Below are positions 57,727 to 64,000 of a stretch of 64,000 bases of DNA, in pieces; position 1 is the stretch's first letter; each line of letters opens with the position of its first letter. Origin of the DNA: Floridanema aerugineum. GTDB taxonomy: Bacteria > Cyanobacteriota > Cyanobacteriia > Cyanobacteriales > Aerosakkonemataceae. Location: positions 1-64,000 of the forward strand of contig NZ_JBHFNQ010000146.1 of the NCBI RefSeq assembly GCF_041929345.1, in the 5' to 3' direction. Under the pieces are notes generated by a model. It was given only the letters and a program-made list of their open reading frames with translations, was not told the DNA's origin and searched no databases. Position numbers and translations under genes: made by a program.

Positions 57727-58467
57727 ATGCTAAAAAACTTTTTCCTGTTTATTAAAGAACTTTTCATCGCTCGATGGCGAGGGTTACTACTGTTATTTTT
57801 AGGAGTCTATTTACCTTTACAAAGTTTTATGTTGTTGGCAGTCCAAGTTAGAGAAAATGCTGAGGGTTTTCCTTGGGATCAACCTATTTTGCTAGCAATT
57901 CATCAGACATCAAGAAGACAATTGGATCTCTTAGCTGTCAATTTAACGAAATTCGGTTCTATTAAAATTGTTTTCCCGATCGTACTGCTAATTTCCCTAA
58001 TATTATTGTTTCAGAAACAGTGGCGATCGCTCACATTTTTACTCACCACTGCTACAGGCGCTACTATCATTAATCGCACCGCCAAAGAAATCATGCACCG
58101 AGTCCGTCCCCATCTTTGGCAATCACCCGCCCCCGAATTAGATTATGCTTTTCCTAGCGGTCACGCTATGACCAGTATGACTTTAATCGCAGCTTTAGTA
58201 ATTTTAACTTGGGGAATTATTTGGTGTTTACCAATACTGATTTTTGGCAGTTTATTTGTTGTCGCTATTGGCTGGACTCGCTTATATTTAGGCGTACATT
58301 TCCCCAGCGATATTTTAGCAGGTTGGACGGTTGCGATCGCTTGGGCAATTGGAGTCAGTTTACTAATAAAGCCACAATTACCAAAAGTAATTACTACCTC
58401 ACAGCCAAACATCCCTTCCGAAACTTTTTTACTTCCTGAAGAACAAGAAGCTATCAATCAAGATTAA
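57727..58467 (+). CDS. PAP2-family membrane phosphatase
   Basis: A 246-residue membrane protein with about six hydrophobic helices. The acid-phosphatase signature is complete: K120-x6-R127-P128 (KEIMHRVRP), FPSGHAMTS at 142-150, and RLYLGVHFPSDILAGW at about 184-199. Family members dephosphorylate lipid phosphates such as phosphatidate or undecaprenyl diphosphate. The substrate here is not known. The C-terminal tail (after about 215) is polar. It has its own promoter region and no operon partner. Confidence 0.93.
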   Translation: MLKNFFLFIKELFIARWRGLLLLFLGVYLPLQSFMLLAVQVRENAEGFPWDQPILLAIHQTSRRQLDLLAVNLTKFGSIKIVFPIVLLISLILLFQKQWRSLTFLLTTATGATIINRTAKEIMHRVRPHLWQSPAPELDYAFPSGHAMTSMTLIAALVILTWGIIWCLPILIFGSLFVVAIGWTRLYLGVHFPSDILAGWTVAIAWAIGVSLLIKPQLPKVITTSQPNIPSETFLLPEEQEAINQD

Positions 58468-58675
58468 CAGCCAACAAAACATAAATTTTAACTTTAACTA
58501 TCCGTTTTGAGCAAGTTTGGTATAGTTAATTAATCATCAGGATCGATAACAGCTTTGCTCAATTCCTATTAAATATTTCAATCATTTCCTTAACGACACC
58601 ATCAGCTACCGACGCTTAGTTTGGAAGTAGCGTCGCTAGCCTCCTATTACCATTTCCCACCCATCGGAAAAAAAA

Positions 58676-58924
58676 CTAATAATAATCAGATTCGGGTTCG
58701 GGTAGTGGTAATTCAAAATTTGATGGATCGTAAATATAACGAGTCGCTTCTTCTTCTAGACGATGAATGTGATACGGCTCTAAAGCGCTACTTTGGCGTA
58801 AAGCTGCTAAATAGCCGTCCAAATAAAGCCGTAAACTATCGAATCTGTAACCCCGATTCCACATTTCAACTAGGGAATCAGTAAGTTTCTGGTAATGGCG
58901 AATTGTTTGTGTGTCCTGTAGCAT
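58676..58924 (-). CDS. DUF6761 conserved cyanobacterial protein
   Basis: An 82-residue acidic helical protein. MLQDTQTIRHYQKLTDSLVE, then WNRGYRFDSLRLYLDGYLAA, then LEPYHIHRLEEEATRYIYDP. It matches a small family found almost only in cyanobacteria (DUF6761), with the acidic end PSNFELPLPEPESDYY. No membrane segment. Function unknown; its near-universal conservation in cyanobacteria suggests a basic cellular role. Confidence 0.8.
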   Translation of the reverse strand: MLQDTQTIRHYQKLTDSLVEMWNRGYRFDSLRLYLDGYLAALRQSSALEPYHIHRLEEEATRYIYDPSNFELPLPEPESDYY

Positions 58925-59725
58925 AATAGTCGGTTGAAATCTACTGTTTTCCTAAATAAATTGACGAAAACGGTCAAAGATGTGTTTTTTTCTGGTTTAT
59001 TGATTAGGATAACTGAGTTTTTCCTTTTGTCCACACTATCTAGAAGCAGATAATTTGGCGATAGGTGTAATGAGTAAAACAGTATCTTAAAGTAATGTCA
59101 ATCCTTTTTACCAAAGCTTCCCTAAAATTTTAGATGTCAGGCTTATTCTAAATTTGCGGTTCTTCCTCTGGAACTGATCTGGCTCGATGGTAAACCAGTA
59201 ATTTGTCTTTGAGTAACAACTAATGTATAATAAACCCTTGGCATTCTATTTAGCAGAAGTTACTGGTTGTTTAAAATTTGTGGATGCCCCACAGATTTGC
59301 TAGGTTGACAAAACCAGAAATGTTGAATTGTTTAAGGTGCAAGTAGCGAGCGATTCTATCTGAATCACTCTCATGTTTTTATTTTAACTTCATTTATCCA
59401 CCTATCTAGACCTAAAGATTATGTCTTAGGGAAGTAGTATAACCGGAAAACAAGGTGTAGTGCCGCTAGCAAGTAATTAGAAAAAAGAATTGAAGATATG
59501 TTAAAGATTTGGCATAAATTGAGTAAGGATTTCATGAAAGAGGAGAATGATTAGATTCTGATAGCCTTTTGAGAATTATTCTTGTTCAAGATGCAAAGAC
59601 TAGTTGATTTTCGGCAATAGTAGAAGGCGATTAGTATAACTGGGATAGCAGTAACATTCGTTACAAAAATTGTCAGCATTTCCTGCTAATTTGAAGTTCG
59701 CTAAAGCCAAGGAAGGCAAGCATCT
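58925..59725. other. 800-bp gene-free region upstream of the response regulator
   Basis: No ORF of real size and no recognised RNA gene. Local features: short A/T-rich stretches, GTTACAAAAATTG at 59661-59673, and AGTATAAC at 59633 and 59435. It must hold the promoters for DUF6761 and the regulator, and it is long enough to hide a small RNA, but I saw no terminator hairpin. Confidence 0.5.
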
Positions 59726-60535
59726 GTGGCATCAGTTAGTGTTCAAATAGTTGAAAGTAATCCGCATCTGCGATCGCTACTTGGCTGGCACTTACAGCAG
59801 GTAGGATATCGCGTCTATCAAGCTGCCAGCCTCTACCAGGCGCGAGAAGTTTTTCATCTACGTCAACCGACGTTAGTAGTTCTCGATGCCGAACTTCCCG
59901 ACGGCGATGGCTTAGAATTTTGTCGCTGGTTATTGCGCCAGCACCAACCTTACATTCTCATGCTATCTGCACGGAACACAGAAGCCGATATTGTCGCGGG
60001 ATTAAAAGCAGGCGCAGATGATTATTTAACCAAACCCTTTGGAATGCAAGAATTTCTCGCCAGAATCGAAGCCTTGATTCGGCGCAATCGAATGAACATT
60101 CCCCCAGCATACCTGGATTATGGCGACTTAAAAATCGACTTGGTACAGCGGCGAGTACGTTTCCAAGAAGAGTTAATCGATTTAACACCTCAAGAATTTA
60201 GTCTGTTATACGTTTTGGCACAAGCCGGAGGACTACCATTAAGTCGTTCCGAATTATTAAACAGAGCTTGGCCCGATGCAATAGATAATCCCCGAACTAT
60301 TGATACCCACGTCCTTTCCCTACGGAAAAAACTGGAAACCGACCCCCGTCAACCGAGTATTATTCAAACTATCCGCAATGTTGGCTATCGGTTTAACCCA
60401 GAGTTTCTTAATGGTTATAATTCTGGGCAAGACAACTCAGATCAAAATGGAGTGGAGGAACAGCGACGCGGAACAACCGAAAGGGGATTTTCTCAGCCAA
60501 CCGCTGCTAATCAACCCTTACCAATTAGCAAATGA
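59726..60535 (+). CDS. OmpR/PhoB-family response regulator
   Basis: A 269-residue regulator starting at GTG (AAGGAAGGCAAG upstream). Receiver domain residues 1-120: phospho-acceptor D54 in VVLDAELPDGDG, S81 in LMLSARNTEA, and K103 in DDYLTKPF. One of the two acidic N-terminal residues is replaced (VESNPHL). The winged-helix domain is at about 128-230: LTPQEFSLLYVLAQAGGLPL, SRSELLNRAWPDAIDNPRTI, DTHVLSLRKKLETDPRQPSI. A Gln/Asn-rich tail follows. It may be the regulator NblR or a relative, but I cannot confirm that. No kinase gene is adjacent. Confidence 0.88.
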   Translation: MASVSVQIVESNPHLRSLLGWHLQQVGYRVYQAASLYQAREVFHLRQPTLVVLDAELPDGDGLEFCRWLLRQHQPYILMLSARNTEADIVAGLKAGADDYLTKPFGMQEFLARIEALIRRNRMNIPPAYLDYGDLKIDLVQRRVRFQEELIDLTPQEFSLLYVLAQAGGLPLSRSELLNRAWPDAIDNPRTIDTHVLSLRKKLETDPRQPSIIQTIRNVGYRFNPEFLNGYNSGQDNSDQNGVEEQRRGTTERGFSQPTAANQPLPISK

Positions 60536-60624
60536 TTGGGGACTGGTAAAGTTTTGAGTTTTGAGTTAATTAATTTCCCAAGAGTCCCAAGAGTCCCCTT
60601 GTCTCCCAGTCCCCAGTCCCCAAC

Positions 60625-61383
60625 TTACCATTCTTCTGCTTCTCGCCGTTCCAAGTCAATAAAAGTTTGGCGCAGTTGTTTCCAGTCAAGTTTCTCGCCT
60701 GGAGTAAATTCGACCAATTTTCCTTGCTGTAAATGTAAAACCTTGGTAGAAAACTGTTGTGCTAGTTCTAACTGGTGATTGACCATGAGAATGGTTGTAC
60801 CAAATTCTTGGGGAATTTGGGTAAGAAGTTGGATCAGGTAAGATGCACGACCGGAATCTAATGCGGAAGTTGGCTCATCTAGGAGTAAAATTTTAGGTTG
60901 GATGACTAGGGCGCGTGCGATCGCAACCAGCTGTCTTTGTCCCGCTGAAAGTTGAATTTCCGTGCGATTTTGCCAATCTTCGGGAATATGTAATCTCTCC
61001 AGCCAATAAATTAGCCTTTCCTTAATCTGCGTCGTTGGAAAACCCCGCAACAACAAAGGATAACTTATCGTCTCCTGTACCGTCATTCCCAAAAGTTTCG
61101 CCTCTTGCAAAACCAAAGTCACTTGCTGACGCAGTTGGGTAGGCGGTATTTGGCGAATATCCTGATTTTCGAGTAAAATCTTCCCACTACTCGCCTCATT
61201 TAAACGATTTAACAACCGTAACAGCGAAGTTTTCCCCGCACCAGATGGCCCAACTATCGCAACTCTTTCCCCAGCCAACACCTCAAAAGAGATATCCTGA
61301 AGCAAAACACCCATCCCTACCGTCGCCGCCAAACTGACTTGGGAAACTTGTAATTGCGGAATTTTATTTGGGGATGCGCTCAT
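60625..61383 (-). CDS. ABC transporter ATP-binding protein, orphan
   Basis: A 252-residue ABC ATPase. Walker A GPSGAGKTS at about 45-53, Q-loop VLQEAKLLGMTVQE, signature LSAGQRQLVAIARAL and Walker B ILLLDEPTSALD are complete. The signature starts LSAGQ rather than LSGGQ. Short subfamily features (no C-terminal regulatory domain) and sequence style are like metal or phosphate exporters of the YbbL/FetA kind, an inference only. No permease gene is next to it; the neighbours are an OmpR regulator and a toxin/immunity pair. The N-terminal 12 residues are polar. Confidence 0.9.
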   Translation of the reverse strand: MSASPNKIPQLQVSQVSLAATVGMGVLLQDISFEVLAGERVAIVGPSGAGKTSLLRLLNRLNEASSGKILLENQDIRQIPPTQLRQQVTLVLQEAKLLGMTVQETISYPLLLRGFPTTQIKERLIYWLERLHIPEDWQNRTEIQLSAGQRQLVAIARALVIQPKILLLDEPTSALDSGRASYLIQLLTQIPQEFGTTILMVNHQLELAQQFSTKVLHLQQGKLVEFTPGEKLDWKQLRQTFIDLERREAEEW

Positions 61384-61471
61384 AAATAAATCTCTGGCTA
61401 AAATCAGTCATTCTCTATACGATTCCACTCACCAAACTATTCTGGGTTACTAATCATCATAAGGGTTAAGC

Positions 61472-61927
61472 TTAAAACAAATTCATATCTGGTTTCCCCC
61501 ATGTACGAGGAATTCCCATTTCCTTAATCTTGGAAATTGCTTCCTGCAAAACTGAAAGTCCTGGATGTTGTTGTTCGGAGAACCAAAAAGTATCGCTACT
61601 AGGTATTGAAAAGCCATAAGGCGATTGAACAAAATCTTTTGGACATCTGGCTATTTTGGCATAAGTCAAGCAATCTAAAATGGCTAGTATAGAAAATTGC
61701 GGAGCTTTACTAGACTCATCTCTAGTTTTTCCAACCCAGGCTATTCTATCTCCTGGATAGATATCAAAAACATCTGTTAAAAATCCTTGAATAGCTCGAT
61801 CTGATGCCAGTTCTGAGGGATCATCACAGGGACGGTTAGTTAATAAAAACTGATCGCCGTATTCACAATTCCACAAATCCACAATGTCTAATTCATTTGA
61901 AATGAAAGGATTTTGGTATCTAGTCAC
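61472..61927 (-). CDS. Putative immunity protein for the papain-fold toxin
   Basis: A 151-residue protein of no recognised family. It has features of cytoplasmic immunity proteins: small, mixed charge, no signal, with VDLWNCEYGDQFLLTNRPCD, IQGFLTDVFDIYPGDRIAWV, FSILAILDCLTYAKIARCPK and FWFSEQQHPGLSVLQEAISK. It overlaps the papain-fold gene by 4 bp and is the second gene of the pair, as expected of toxin-then-immunity order. Function is inferred from context. Confidence 0.65.
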   Translation of the reverse strand: MTRYQNPFISNELDIVDLWNCEYGDQFLLTNRPCDDPSELASDRAIQGFLTDVFDIYPGDRIAWVGKTRDESSKAPQFSILAILDCLTYAKIARCPKDFVQSPYGFSIPSSDTFWFSEQQHPGLSVLQEAISKIKEMGIPRTWGKPDMNLF

Positions 61928-62220
61928 AAGAATGGTGAAATATTATCATATACCAAACCCAAAACTTCCACACCGTAATGTCTTCCGTTAATTGTAACTG
62001 CCTCTGTAATTCCTTGACGTTCCAAGCGCTCACTGAGAATAAAATCTTCATTATACTTGGTCTTCAGTTTAATAATCTTTCCCTCAATTCCATTTGCTCC
62101 TAACCACTGCATTATTGCCCTAACACAGTCATCACATTCATAAAGGTTAAATTTAGCAATGATTTTGCCAATTTCCTGAAAAATTTCCTCTTTAGATAAC
62201 TCACTCACTCCCCACACCAA
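61924..62220 (-). CDS. Papain-fold toxin domain protein (Tox-PL-like), stand-alone
   Basis: A 98-residue protein that consists of just the toxin domain. YECDDCVRAIMQWLGANGIE holds a catalytic-type Cys (C29 or C32) at the start of a helix, GKIIKLKTKYNEDFILSERL is the central part, and NGRHYGVEVLGLVYDNISPF holds His81 and Asp92. The C-H-D order and the NGRHYGVEV motif match the papain fold toxin 2 family, proteases or deamidases known at the C-terminus of polymorphic toxins. Here the domain is free and coupled to the next gene by a 4-bp overlap. Whether it is a mobile toxin-immunity or toxin-antitoxin pair is not shown. Confidence 0.75.
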   Translation of the reverse strand: MVWGVSELSKEEIFQEIGKIIAKFNLYECDDCVRAIMQWLGANGIEGKIIKLKTKYNEDFILSERLERQGITEAVTINGRHYGVEVLGLVYDNISPFL

Positions 62221-62311
62221 TAAAATTAGTATCTGTTTTCATATCGGCACAGATTGCCGTATTTTTGTAAATACAACAATCTGTAAATACCTCTGGCAAA
62301 AATCAGTTATC

Positions 62312-62343
62312 CCATCTGTATTTATCTGTGTTTATCTGTGGTT
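62312..62343. repeat. Dispersed ~10-bp tandem repeat (CATCTGTG family)
   Basis: CATCTGTATTTATCTGTGTT then TATCTGTGGTTAAAAAA, in the same orientation as 2761, 32561 and 50101; it lies upstream of the toxin gene. Confidence 0.85.
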
Positions 62344-62374
62344 AAAAAATAGGATTCGGATTTTTGCTAGAAGT

Positions 62375-62962
62375 CTAATAATGGGAAAAGATATTTCCTG
62401 TAGAAACAGCTGTCCAGATTGTCCAAATATCAGCTAAAAATAGGATCAGCGTACATACTAACAAAATCAAATACATCCAAGGTTGAGCCAAAGGTCGGAC
62501 ATCTTGGGTATCAATACCCGTCTTCGCTTCTACCAGTTTGACCATTCTGGCAAATCCTACCACACGCATGGGCAACAAAAACCCTTGACCGGAATTATTC
62601 AGGAAATAATAAACTATTCCCCCTTGTCCGGTAGTACGCATTTTCAATTCTTTAACATCTGTCCAAGGTAACAACCAACCTTTGCGGAGAAGTTGGGGAA
62701 ACCATTTTGGGTAAGTGACTTGAATGCCATGATTATCCAAAATCACTCTTTCACTTAAAGCACCATAAACTGCAATGGCTCCGATCGCAATCCCCACCCA
62801 AAGTAACACAGGTGGTACAGGTGCATCTGTCACATGAGCCAAAAACGGCAGGGGAATAGTCAGTGCGATGTACAAACTCAACAAGGTGAAACGGATGAGG
62901 GGAGAAATGCGAAAGACGGAAACTTCGGAAGTTTGGTTTGTTTGTGTTGTTAGTTGATTCAC
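62375..62962 (-). CDS. Membrane protein of unknown function
   Basis: A 195-residue protein with two N-terminal hydrophobic helices (about residues 24-42 and 52-67) and one at about 168-185. The middle 90 residues resemble a PH-like (bPH) domain: VILDNHGIQVTYPKWFPQLL, then KGWLLPWTDVKELKMRTTGQ and GIVYYFLNNSGQGFLLPM. No family is certain. It stands alone, in the plasma or thylakoid membrane. The neighbouring TAs and small hypothetical genes give no functional clue. Confidence 0.75.
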   Translation of the reverse strand: MNQLTTQTNQTSEVSVFRISPLIRFTLLSLYIALTIPLPFLAHVTDAPVPPVLLWVGIAIGAIAVYGALSERVILDNHGIQVTYPKWFPQLLRKGWLLPWTDVKELKMRTTGQGGIVYYFLNNSGQGFLLPMRVVGFARMVKLVEAKTGIDTQDVRPLAQPWMYLILLVCTLILFLADIWTIWTAVSTGNIFSHY

Positions 62963-63177
62963 GGGATTTGCTGAGATAGGAAAAGTGCGATGCTTTTCTT
63001 AATAATTTAACCTTGTGTTATACTCAAAGAACAATAGCAAGATGAAATTGTTGTGTAGATGCACAATTTTAGTAATTTTTCCCAAATCCAAGCTTTGATG
63101 TTAATTACAAACTGTTCCTAGATACCAGGCTAATTTTTCCCCTTTTACTTCAATTATGCTTCTTGGTTGACCAGCTT

Positions 63178-63447
63178 TTAAGCAATCATCTTATCCCAGT
63201 TTTCAATCACGCAGACTTGCACCCTAGCGTGACTGAGTAAGCGTTTGATGATATGAAGTGGCAGAGTACTAATTTTATAGTTCTGCTGTGGCTCTTGGCG
63301 AAGTTGACACATTTGCTCACAATAGCGATTAGCATCCGTTTGCTTCAAGAATACTAAGGCGTAATTACCTTGTTGTGATTTCTCGATGACGGGTAAACCT
63401 TTTTCCCCAACCACGAAAAAACTTGATTTTACGGGAGAGTAAGACAT
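63178..63447 (-). CDS. Small hypothetical protein
   Basis: An 89-residue soluble protein. SSFFVVGEKGLPVIEKSQQG, then YALVFLKQTDANRYCEQMCQ, then ISTLPLHIIKRLLSHARVQV. The alternating beta and helix order suggests a small alpha/beta fold. There is no membrane segment, signal or recognised motif; a role cannot be assigned. It has a 143-bp upstream region and looks like a single-gene unit. Confidence 0.65.
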   Translation of the reverse strand: MSYSPVKSSFFVVGEKGLPVIEKSQQGNYALVFLKQTDANRYCEQMCQLRQEPQQNYKISTLPLHIIKRLLSHARVQVCVIENWDKMIA

Positions 63448-63590
63448 CTTTGCACGCCTGAAAGTTTTTCCCTACTTTTCTTTCGGTATATTCACTGAAA
63501 AATAGTATGAGGTAAATCTATCTACAGATAGATAGGGAAAGTTGTCTCAGTGTATACGCTTGAGTGTTTGTTCGGAGATCGGGACGGCTG

Positions 63591-64000
63591 CTAGGGCAAA
63601 TACTTCTGTACAACGCTCCAGCCAGTCAGGGTAACTAACAGGAATCCTACCAATAGCACAATATTAGTACCAACGTGAAGATATCTTACCCAAGGTCTGC
63701 GGGGGCTGATTTGAGTAGCACTGCCAGCAGAAAGTAATACTAGGGCTACGACTGCTAAGCCAATTGGTAAGTGTGGCGAATGACCTAAACTGCCGTAGTG
63801 ACCCAAAGTGCCGATAATGCCGATCGCTAACAATAGTAATACCAAAGCGACCATTAAACCACCAATCAGGTAATGAAATGGTCGCAGCCAATCAGGGCGC
63901 TGTTGCCTGAATATACGAGAATAAAACATCCAAACACCGCTCATCCCTAGCAGCAAATAAGCTGTTAAAGACAACCCCATTGACCAAGCAGCAATTTTCC
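63591..64000 (-). CDS. DUF4079-like membrane protein, probably cut by the window edge
   Basis: At least 129 residues with four hydrophobic helices: SLTAYLLLGMSGVWMFYSRI, HYLIGGLMVALVLLLLAIGI, LPIGLAVVALVLLSAGSATQ and LHVGTNIVLLVGFLLVTLTG. The order and the LHVGTN-type end resemble DUF4079, a cyanobacterial and plastid membrane family with heme-binding-like His residues. The frame stays open upstream of the ATG at 63980 (KIAAWS reads straight into it), so the true start probably lies beyond 64000. Function unknown. Confidence 0.7.
   Translation of the reverse strand, partial: KIAAWSMGLSLTAYLLLGMSGVWMFYSRIFRQQRPDWLRPFHYLIGGLMVALVLLLLAIGIIGTLGHYGSLGHSPHLPIGLAVVALVLLSAGSATQISPRRPWVRYLHVGTNIVLLVGFLLVTLTGWSVVQKYLP

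Noticed and set aside
58925..59725. tRNA or known small RNA in the 800-bp gap
   Set aside because: No T-loop consensus, acceptor pairing or terminator hairpin could be found by eye.
60300..60778. Plus-strand ORFs in alternative frames at the response-regulator end
   Set aside because: Out-of-frame shadows of the regulator C-terminus and of the convergent ABC ATPase.

Overview
The window is from a cyanobacterial chromosome, probably a filamentous, repeat-rich species. Photosystem II genes psbN, psbH and psbI, a ferredoxin-type sulfite reductase, tatA, cyanobacteria-specific families (DUF3769, DUF6761, DUF4079) and many GCGATCGC (HIP1-type) octamers all point to this. The assignment below phylum level is inference. 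Bases 1-120 are almost pure T/A runs and look like a contig edge. Layout: 172-2603 holds an RNase D-like exonuclease, a CAP-domain lipoprotein and trpB. 2890-9711 has a SUI1-like factor, a coiled-coil protein and a CheR/CheB/CheB/PAS-kinase signalling group in which two proteins lack an expected catalytic residue. 10310-15771 has two rhodanese-like proteins without the active cysteine, mutL, a secreted pentapeptide protein and small unknowns. 16128-18001 is the psbN/psbH-tatA-pth-rpsU block; it also carries what looks like an orphan end of a TnpB element. 18277-23941 has a large unknown protein, a possible small RNA, murF, an acetyltransferase/permease pair and a secreted Cys-repeat protein set among tandem repeats. 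24193-36576 has a GH38 mannosidase, an LptD-like protein with psbI, a NADAR protein, rsmE, a TPR protein, a TnpB-only insertion sequence and a Pro/Ala/Lys-rich protein. 37082-42238 has sir (with a ribbon-helix-helix-like tail), a pentapeptide protein and ilvD. From 42381 to 55863 there is a purine/nucleoside salvage and catabolism region. A MocA-like nucleotidyltransferase is followed by a small island with defence or toxin-antitoxin character (restriction-enzyme-like fragment, DUF4926/DUF6883 pair between direct repeats, RiboL-PSP-HEPN/DUF262 pair). Then comes a coherent set: xanthine-dehydrogenase-type molybdoenzyme and FAD subunit, HIU hydrolase, HpxO-like urate hydroxylase, allantoate-amidohydrolase-like enzyme, an AtzF-C/GGCT-like protein, nucleoside hydrolase, nucleoside deoxyribosyltransferase and ribokinase. 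Together these could take nucleosides to free base and ribose, then urate and ureides, although OHCU decarboxylase and allantoinase are not in the window. 55886-63980 has pyruvate kinase, a PAP2 phosphatase, DUF6761, an OmpR-type regulator, an ABC ATPase, a papain-fold toxin with its likely immunity partner, and small membrane proteins, the last of which is probably cut by the window edge. The intergenic DNA holds several dispersed repeat families: roughly 10-bp tandem units ending in TTTTTAACCACAGAT, two or three 7-bp tandem units, and several palindromic REP-like elements. One palindrome sits twice, in frame and in opposite orientations, inside the molybdoenzyme gene. Others supply the last codons of two genes. 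No tRNA, rRNA or CRISPR array was seen.
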